A stretch of DNA of 5,253 nt from Deltaproteobacteria bacterium (lineage in GTDB: Bacteria > Desulfobacterota > Binatia > DP-6), in assembly GCA_005879245.1 (NCBI GenBank), contig VBLA01000078.1, forward strand, positions 1-5,253, written 5' to 3'. Both the position numbers and the translations under genes were made by a program. Every line of letters starts with the position of its first letter. The first letter of the stretch is position 1. Below the pieces are notes generated by a model. That model had not been told where the DNA came from and did no database searches. It was given only the letters and a program-made list of their open reading frames with translations. Shown here in pieces: positions 1 through 5,253 of this stretch.

Positions 1-2531
1 ACCGCCGTCACGACGAGGAGGTCGCGGGCCCGCGTGGCGGCGACGTAGAGGACGCGCGCCGCCTCCTCGCGCTCGCGCGCCATCTCCTCGGCCGCGTGCG
101 CGACCAGCTCGGGCGGCAGGCAGCCGGCGAGCTTCAGGGCACAGAGCTCCCGCTCGGCGTCCACCCAGCGCGATGGCTCCGCTGCCGTCGCGTTGGCCGT
201 GAGATCACAGAGCACGACCACCGGGAACTCGAGTCCCTTGGCGCGGTGGACCGTCATGATGCGGACGCCCTCCGTCCCCTCCTCGACGACGGGGGCATCG
301 CTCGCTTCGCCGTGGGCCGCCTGCTCGGCGAGGTACTCGACGAAGGCGCGGAACGAGCGCACCCCGTGCCGCTCGGCGCGCCGCGCGACGTCGACCAGCC
401 GGGTCACGTTGGCGAGCGCCTGCTCGCCCGTCGGCCAGATCGCGAGGGCCGCGTGGGCGCGCGTGGCAGCGAGGAGCCCGCCGATCGTATCGGCAAACGG
501 CCGCCGGTTCCGGCCGCGGTGCAGCTCGCGCAGCACCCCGAGCGCGTCGGCGACCTCGCGGAGCGAAGCCGGGAGGTCGTCGGGTGTCCGGCGGAAGGGG
601 TGGAGGGTCGCGCAGCGCTCCCGGAAGGCGAGCAGCGCCGCATCGCCGAACGCGAAGAGCGGGCCGCGGAGCGTCGCGAACACCGCGAGCTCGTCCTCCG
701 GCCGCTCGATCGCCGCGAGCGCGTTCCGGATCGTCTCGACCTCCTCGCGGAGGTGGAACGAGCTGCCGCCGACGAGCAGGTGGCGGAGGTGCCGCGCTTC
801 GAGCGCCCGGACGTAGGGCCAGGTGACGTCGGTCCGGAAGGACCGGAAGCGGCGGAAGAGCAGGCACACATGGCGCGCCTGCACCGGCACCCGCCGCTCG
901 ATCTCCGTCGGCTCCGTCCGCTCGGTCACCGTCCAGCCGCTCGCGGTGATGAGCCAGTCGACGAACGCGGCCACCGCGCCGGGCAGCGAGTCGTCGATCC
1001 GCCACTTGACGATCGTGCGGTAGTCACCGAACGGCTCCGGCGCGGGAAGGGCGACGACGGCGGGCTGGGTCGTGATCCCTTCGCGATGAGGCTTCAAGGA
1101 AACATACCGGGGCTCGCTCGGCGACGCCCCTTGCATGCGGGGCGCGAACGCGGCGTTCACCGCCTCCTGGATCTCCGGCACGGCGCGGAAGCTCACGCTG
1201 AGCTCGACCAGCGCCGCGCCGGCCGCCACGAGCTGCCGCTTCACCGTCTCGTAGAGTGCGACGTCGGCGCGCCGGAAGCGGTAGATCGACTGCTTCGGAT
1301 CGCCGACGACGAAGAGCTTTCCCGGGACGGGACGGACACGCCCCCAGTCGCGTTCGGCGCCGTCGTCGGCACTCAGCAGGAGGAGGAGCTCCGCCTGCAG
1401 CGGATCCGTGTCCTGGAACTCGTCGACGAAGACATGGGTGAAGCGCCGCTGGAGGTCGGCGCGCACGGCGTCGTTCTCGCGCACGAGGCCACGTGCACGG
1501 AGCAGAAGGTCCAGGAAGTCGAGGCAGCCGGCTCGCTCCTTCAGTCCCTCGTACGCTTCTACCACCGCCCAGAGCTCGTCGCGCAGCCGCGGGGCCAGGT
1601 CGGCGCCGGCGGCGGTGATGAAGGCGCCGAGCCGAGCGTGGAGCGCCGCGCGGCGGGCGCGCAGCTCGGCCTTGGGAAAGCCGGGCGGTCCGGACCGGAA
1701 TCCTGCCCAGGTCCAGTGTCGCTGGCGGCTGAGGGCGACGAGCTCCGCCTCCAGGCCGTCCTGGTCGCGGCCGCGGACCGCCTCCCGCCGGCGCACGCCC
1801 TCGACGAAGCGCGCGATCTCCGCGAGCGACTGCGTGAAGCGATCCTCGGGATTGCCGGAGGCGTGGGCGGCCCCGAGCTCCGCCAGCTCGGTCATGAGCG
1901 CGTCGATCGTGCCATCCCGGTCGAACGCGGGGTCGCGCCGCCAGGGCGCGGGGAAATCCCGTCGCTCGACGAGCTCGCGCGCTGCACCGCGGAGCAGGGC
2001 GCGGGGTCCCTCCTCGCCGGCTCTCCGGCGGAGGAGACGGCGGACGGCCTCGCCCGGTTGGGCGAGGGTCGCCTCGAACCAGCGGTCGAAGGCCCGGTCG
2101 AGGAGCGATCCCGCGACGTCGTCGGCGGCGATCTCGAAGAGTGGGTCGACGCCCGCCTCGACCGGCCGCTCGCGGAGGAGGTCGACGCAGAACGAATGAA
2201 TCGTCCCGATGCGCGCCTCCTCGAGCTGGGGGAGCGCGTCGGTCAAGCGGGCGCGCCCCGCATCGCCGGACGCGGGGTCCTGGCGTGCGGCCTCGATCGC
2301 CGCCCGCAGGCGGAGCTTCAGCTCGCCCGCCGCCGAGTCGGTGAAGGTGACGGCGACCATGCCGTCGAGGCTGCCCCGGCCCGCGGCGAGCACGGACACC
2401 ATGCGGCGCACGAGCTGGCTCGTCTTGCCGGTCCCCGACGCGGCCTCGACCACGAGCGTCCGGTCGAGATCGTCGCGGATGCGGTCGCGCGCGGCCTGAT
2501 CGGCGAGGGGCCGCGCCCGGGGGGAGGTCAT
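1..2531 (-). CDS. addA: AddA-like UvrD/RecB-family (SF1A) helicase subunit, 3'-partial
   Basis: This is the motor subunit of the AddAB complex, an ATP-dependent 3'-5' DNA translocase that unwinds broken ends for RecA loading. I read it from the ATG at 2531; 843 codons are visible and none is a stop. The SF1A motifs occur in order: Q motif at Q12; Walker A ASGTGKT with K36; motif Ia VAVTFTDSAA at 59-68; motif Ib IGTIHSFC at 108-115; LDFLDLLL at 337-344; Walker B FVDEFQDTD with D370/E371; motif III VVGDPKQSIYRFR at 408-420; motif IV SVSFRA at 445-450; a GGSSFHLREEVE segment at 588-599; motif V MTVHRAKGLEFP at 759-770; motif VI VLYVAATRAR at 827-836. All catalytic residues look intact. The frame leaves the window just after motif VI. 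Family members are about 1100-1250 residues, so roughly 250-400 residues are missing, including any C-terminal nuclease domain. The ATG lies in the ATGA overlap with addB, and no strong Shine-Dalgarno is seen, so translation is probably coupled. A RecB-like or other UvrD-family naming is possible, but the AddB neighbour favours AddA. Confidence 0.95.
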   Translation of the reverse strand, partial: MTSPRARPLADQAARDRIRDDLDRTLVVEAASGTGKTSQLVRRMVSVLAAGRGSLDGMVAVTFTDSAAGELKLRLRAAIEAARQDPASGDAGRARLTDALPQLEEARIGTIHSFCVDLLRERPVEAGVDPLFEIAADDVAGSLLDRAFDRWFEATLAQPGEAVRRLLRRRAGEEGPRALLRGAARELVERRDFPAPWRRDPAFDRDGTIDALMTELAELGAAHASGNPEDRFTQSLAEIARFVEGVRRREAVRGRDQDGLEAELVALSRQRHWTWAGFRSGPPGFPKAELRARRAALHARLGAFITAAGADLAPRLRDELWAVVEAYEGLKERAGCLDFLDLLLRARGLVRENDAVRADLQRRFTHVFVDEFQDTDPLQAELLLLLSADDGAERDWGRVRPVPGKLFVVGDPKQSIYRFRRADVALYETVKRQLVAAGAALVELSVSFRAVPEIQEAVNAAFAPRMQGASPSEPRYVSLKPHREGITTQPAVVALPAPEPFGDYRTIVKWRIDDSLPGAVAAFVDWLITASGWTVTERTEPTEIERRVPVQARHVCLLFRRFRSFRTDVTWPYVRALEARHLRHLLVGGSSFHLREEVETIRNALAAIERPEDELAVFATLRGPLFAFGDAALLAFRERCATLHPFRRTPDDLPASLREVADALGVLRELHRGRNRRPFADTIGGLLAATRAHAALAIWPTGEQALANVTRLVDVARRAERHGVRSFRAFVEYLAEQAAHGEASDAPVVEEGTEGVRIMTVHRAKGLEFPVVVLCDLTANATAAEPSRWVDAERELCALKLAGCLPPELVAHAAEEMAREREEAARVLYVAATRARDLLVVTA
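2528..2531 (-). promoter_or_regulatory. ATGA stop/start overlap joining addB to addA
   Basis: Read on the minus strand, the four bases are ATGA. The ATG starts addA and the TGA, sharing two bases with it, ends addB. The sequence just upstream is the addB C-terminal coding end (codons for NRLRALP) and contains only a weak GAGCG-like purine stretch, not a good Shine-Dalgarno. This arrangement is the usual sign of translational coupling by re-initiation, and it fixes the addA start because the Q motif and Walker A follow at the expected distance. That both genes share one transcript is inferred. Confidence 0.85.
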
Positions 2532-5253
2532 GGGAGCGCTCGCAGGCGGTTCAGCTCGGCGAGACGGGCGGCGGGCTTGCGCGCGCTCCGGCGCTCCTCG
2601 TACGGCCCGCAGACCGGCCGGTAGTCGCACCACCGGCAGGCATCGCGCGCGGGGGCGGCGGGGAAGAACCCCTCGGCGAGGGCGGCGCCGATGATCCGGG
2701 CGACGGTCTCGGCGCTCGCCCGGCTCTCGTCGTCGAGAGGGACGTCGCGCTCCTCGTAGCCGCCGTCGGCACTGCAGTAGTAGAGTCGTCCGCCCGCGAC
2801 CGGCTCCCGCAGGATCTGCTCGCACGCGAGTGCGTAGAGGACGGGCTGGAGTACCTCGCCACCGCCCACGACGACCCCCGCCTTGGCGCGCGCCTTGCCG
2901 GTCTTGTGGTCGGTCGCGCGGAGCACGCCCTGGACGTGACGCTCGACGAGGTCGATCGAGCCCCGGAGCCGGAGCTGCCCCGCGACCGGCACCGGATCGG
3001 GGACGCTCGCGGGATCCGCGTGTGGCCGATCGCGGTCGGCGAGCCCGAAGCCGAGCTCGAAGCGGTGCGGAATCCAGCCGTCGTCCGCCGCGGCCGCGCG
3101 CCGCAGCCACTCGCGGAGATCGGCGCGCACCGCGGTGATACCGTCGTCCCAGACGCGCGGGATCGCCGGGAAGAGCTTCTCCGCGTACTGCGTCGCGGCG
3201 GCGTCGAGCGCCCGATCGACGATCGCAAGGACCGCCTCGAGGCGGTCGGGCGTGACCGGCAGGAGGCCGTCGTCGCGAAGCCTCGTGAGGACCTCGAACT
3301 GCACTTCGTGGAAGAGCGCGCCGCGGGTGAGCGGGTCGAGCACCTCGACCGCGACCGCCTCCTCGCGCGGTGCCAGGCGGTGAACCGCTTGGAGGAAGAA
3401 CCGGTAGGGGCAGGCCGCGAAGTTCTGGAGGGCAGTCGGCGAAAAAGCGCGGGCACCGAGCTGATGGCGGACGAGCGCGGCGCGCGCGAGGTCGTCCGGG
3501 TCGACGAGCCCGTCGTTCGGTGTCCAGCGGGAGAGCCAGCGCCGCGCGCGGGCGCGGAGCGCCCGGCCGAGGTGCACGTTGGCCGTGAGGAGGTAGCTCG
3601 CCGTGCCGACCGTCGTGGCGGGATCCGACTGGAGCAGAGGGCCGAGCAAGGCGAGGTCGTACTCGGCCTCGTCGATCGCCTGCTCGGGCTGCTCGGGCGC
3701 GGGCCAACCGAGGCGACCTCCCGACTCGGGCTCGGCGCGCACGCCGAGCTCGTCGAAACCGGGGAGCGTCCCTTCGCTCGCGCGGAGTGCCTCGAGTGCG
3801 TAGAAGGACGGCACGCGGGGCCGCGCCTGCTCCACGTCGAGCCGGGGGTAGGAGAGGGCGACGTGCTCACACGCCGCCCCGACGGCGAGCCGGAGGGATA
3901 GGCGCTCCGCGGCGACGCGCGCGGGCTGGATGGCGAGTGTCGGGATGTCGAGCACCCGGCGGTGCGCGTCGAGCAGGATCGGGTCCTCGACGATCTTCCG
4001 CGGGAAGAGCTTCTCGGCCAGTCCGGGAACGAACACGACGTCGAAGGCGAGCCCCCGCGCGGCCTCGGTGGAGGCGACGAAGACGGCACCGTAGGGACGC
4101 CGCGGCGGCGGCACGGTCAGGTCGCGCAGGCGCGGCGCGAGGACGAGCTGTACCTCGTCGAGATCGACCGGCCCGACCGGCGCCATCGGCTCGAGCTCGG
4201 CGAGCGTTGCCAGGACCGGCTCGGGATCGCGGAGCGCCGCCGCGGCGAGCTCGCGGAGCTCCTGGAGCCAGCCACCCCAGGTCGCCCGTTGGGGGAGCGC
4301 CGCGAGCCGCTCGATCAGGGGAAGCGCGAAGTCGCGGAGGTGCCCGAGGTCGCGGAGCTGCCGGTCGAGCAGCGCGGCGTGGGTCTCCTCGTCGCCGAGT
4401 GCCTGCCGGCGAAGGCGGAGCTCCTCCTCGAGGCCGGCCAGACGGCCCGCCCACCGCTTTTGCTCGCCGATCACGGAGGCGTCGACGAGGAGCCGTTCCC
4501 AGCGCCACGGGGCGCGGAGCGTTCCCTCGATGACGGCGGCGGTATCGGGATCCGGGTCCGGCATCCGGGATCGCTCGTCATGGACGGGTGGCAGCTCCGG
4601 GGCGCCGGTCGGCAGGAGATCGTCGGCGGGTGGCACCCAGCGGGCGTCGGGGTCTCGCGAGGCGTCGGGATCGGGTACCTGGGCGAGCGAGACGTACTCG
4701 GCGAAACGGCGTGCCGAGAGCCGCTCGGCGGCGCACGCGAGGAGCGCCAGGAGCGCTCGTCCGCCCGCATCCGGACGCGTCGTGCCCCGCGCGAAGAAGA
4801 CGGGAAGGCTCGCGCGACGGAAGGCTTCCTGGAGATGCGCGCGGTACTCGGCGGGTGAACGGAGGAAGACGGCGATGCGGTCGAAGGGCACGCCGCGCGC
4901 CGCGGCAGCGCGGATGCCGCGCGCGATCTCGACGCACTCGCGGGCCTCCCCGGGCCAGGAGCGGAGCGTCACCGTGCCGTCGAGTGCCGCGACGGGAGGG
5001 GCCGAGTCCTGGAAGAGGTGCGCCTGCGCGGCGGCGAGCGAGTTCGCCGGAACCGGCGGTGGCGCGGCGAGATGCCGCGTGCAGGCGAGGGTGCTCTCGA
5101 GCACGGCGATCGTCCGCTCATCACCCGCGGTCGCCGTCGCGAGGACCGCCGGCGCGCGGCGTACGAGGGCGCCGAGCAGCGCGGCCTCGCGAGTGCTCGC
5201 GATCGGGAGGTCGAGGAGGAGGAGGGGGAGGCCCACGTAGGGAGGGGGCGGGG
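2528..5253 (-). CDS. addB: AddB-like subunit of the AddAB helicase-nuclease, 5'-partial
   Basis: This is the scaffold and nuclease subunit of a RecBCD/AddAB-type double-strand break resection enzyme, acting in the cytoplasm with AddA. Residues are numbered from the GTG at 5236. Residues 1-590 look like the degenerate helicase fold of AddB: RSPAEYRAHL at 126-135, a motif V-like RGLAFDVVFVPGL at 394-405 lacking the usual lysine, and LSYPRLD at 461-467. Residues 597-880 form a RecB-type PD-(D/E)XK nuclease: G639/H643, GSID with D762, DHKTGK with D776 and K778, and Q797/Y801. Four cysteines (C609 in CPYRFF, then C867, C870, C876 as C-x2-C-x5-C) match the 4Fe-4S staple of AddB. The GTG has no purine-rich ribosome site upstream, and the frame stays open to the edge (five more codons, PPPPY). 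At about 907 visible residues it is shorter than usual AddB (roughly 1000-1170), so the N-terminus is probably outside. The stop overlaps the addA start. An AdnAB or RexAB subunit is the main alternative, though less likely. Confidence 0.93.
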   Translation of the reverse strand, partial: PPPPYVGLPLLLLDLPIASTREAALLGALVRRAPAVLATATAGDERTIAVLESTLACTRHLAAPPPVPANSLAAAQAHLFQDSAPPVAALDGTVTLRSWPGEARECVEIARGIRAAAARGVPFDRIAVFLRSPAEYRAHLQEAFRRASLPVFFARGTTRPDAGGRALLALLACAAERLSARRFAEYVSLAQVPDPDASRDPDARWVPPADDLLPTGAPELPPVHDERSRMPDPDPDTAAVIEGTLRAPWRWERLLVDASVIGEQKRWAGRLAGLEEELRLRRQALGDEETHAALLDRQLRDLGHLRDFALPLIERLAALPQRATWGGWLQELRELAAAALRDPEPVLATLAELEPMAPVGPVDLDEVQLVLAPRLRDLTVPPPRRPYGAVFVASTEAARGLAFDVVFVPGLAEKLFPRKIVEDPILLDAHRRVLDIPTLAIQPARVAAERLSLRLAVGAACEHVALSYPRLDVEQARPRVPSFYALEALRASEGTLPGFDELGVRAEPESGGRLGWPAPEQPEQAIDEAEYDLALLGPLLQSDPATTVGTASYLLTANVHLGRALRARARRWLSRWTPNDGLVDPDDLARAALVRHQLGARAFSPTALQNFAACPYRFFLQAVHRLAPREEAVAVEVLDPLTRGALFHEVQFEVLTRLRDDGLLPVTPDRLEAVLAIVDRALDAAATQYAEKLFPAIPRVWDDGITAVRADLREWLRRAAAADDGWIPHRFELGFGLADRDRPHADPASVPDPVPVAGQLRLRGSIDLVERHVQGVLRATDHKTGKARAKAGVVVGGGEVLQPVLYALACEQILREPVAGGRLYYCSADGGYEERDVPLDDESRASAETVARIIGAALAEGFFPAAPARDACRWCDYRPVCGPYEERRSARKPAARLAELNRLRALP

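Noticed and set aside
2534..2541. GAGCGCTC palindrome just upstream of the addA start
   Set aside because: It is eight bases, fully inside the addB coding end, and too short to form a terminator or be a convincing operator. Such palindromes are common by chance in GC-rich DNA.
96..2624. 842-codon open frame on the plus strand
   Set aside because: It lies antisense to addA, which shows every SF1A helicase motif in order. The plus-strand translation is rich in R, A, E and G with no recognisable motif, as expected for the shadow of a GC-rich gene.
2906..3901. 331-codon plus-strand open frame
   Set aside because: It is antisense to the AddB nuclease and middle region, has the same biased composition, and shows no family motif or ribosome site.
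2551..4089. 512-codon minus-strand frame overlapping addB
   Set aside because: It is an alternative frame of the same strand, very rich in S, R and P. The AddB frame carries the conserved nuclease motifs and this one carries none.
3962..4858. 298-codon plus-strand open frame
   Set aside because: It is antisense to AddB. Its composition mirrors the complementary codons and there is no independent support for a gene.
1..5253. Possible novel defence or mobile system
   Set aside because: AddAB-type enzymes can influence phage defence, but both genes here match the housekeeping repair complex in domain content and order. No transposase, integrase, toxin, repeat array or unknown gene is present in the window.

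Overview
The window is very GC-rich DNA, with G or C at nearly all third codon positions. It is filled by two tightly packed minus-strand genes, with no intergenic space, RNA gene, mobile element or CRISPR array. The two products together are an AddAB-type (RecBCD-like) helicase-nuclease for processing double-strand DNA breaks. The base composition and the AddB-before-AddA order point to a high-GC bacterium. The style of the proteins reminds me of deltaproteobacterial, Myxococcota or Rokubacteria/Binatota-like lineages, but that is a weak impression and not a demonstrated placement.

Layout, in the direction of transcription (right to left). From the right edge to 2528 lies an addB-like gene. 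It encodes a helicase-fold scaffold followed by a C-terminal RecB-family PD-(D/E)XK nuclease with the four-cysteine iron-sulfur signature. Its reading frame is still open at the right edge, so the true start is almost certainly outside the window. Its stop codon overlaps the start codon of the next gene in an ATGA. From 2531 to the left edge lies an addA-like gene, which encodes a superfamily 1A (UvrD/RecB-type) helicase. All motor motifs from the Q motif to motif VI are present. The frame runs off the left edge just after motif VI, so the C-terminal part, where AddA proteins carry their own nuclease domain, is not visible.

How they work together (established for the family): AddA is the ATP-driven 3'-5' motor. 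AddB provides the Chi-scanning scaffold and a nuclease domain stapled by a 4Fe-4S cluster. The heterodimer resects broken ends and prepares a 3' tail for RecA. The overlapping gene junction fits 1:1 production of the two subunits.

This looks like an ordinary, intact DNA-repair operon cut by the window at both ends. I found no sign of a previously undescribed system. The long open frames on the plus strand are best explained as shadows of these two genes in GC-rich DNA.
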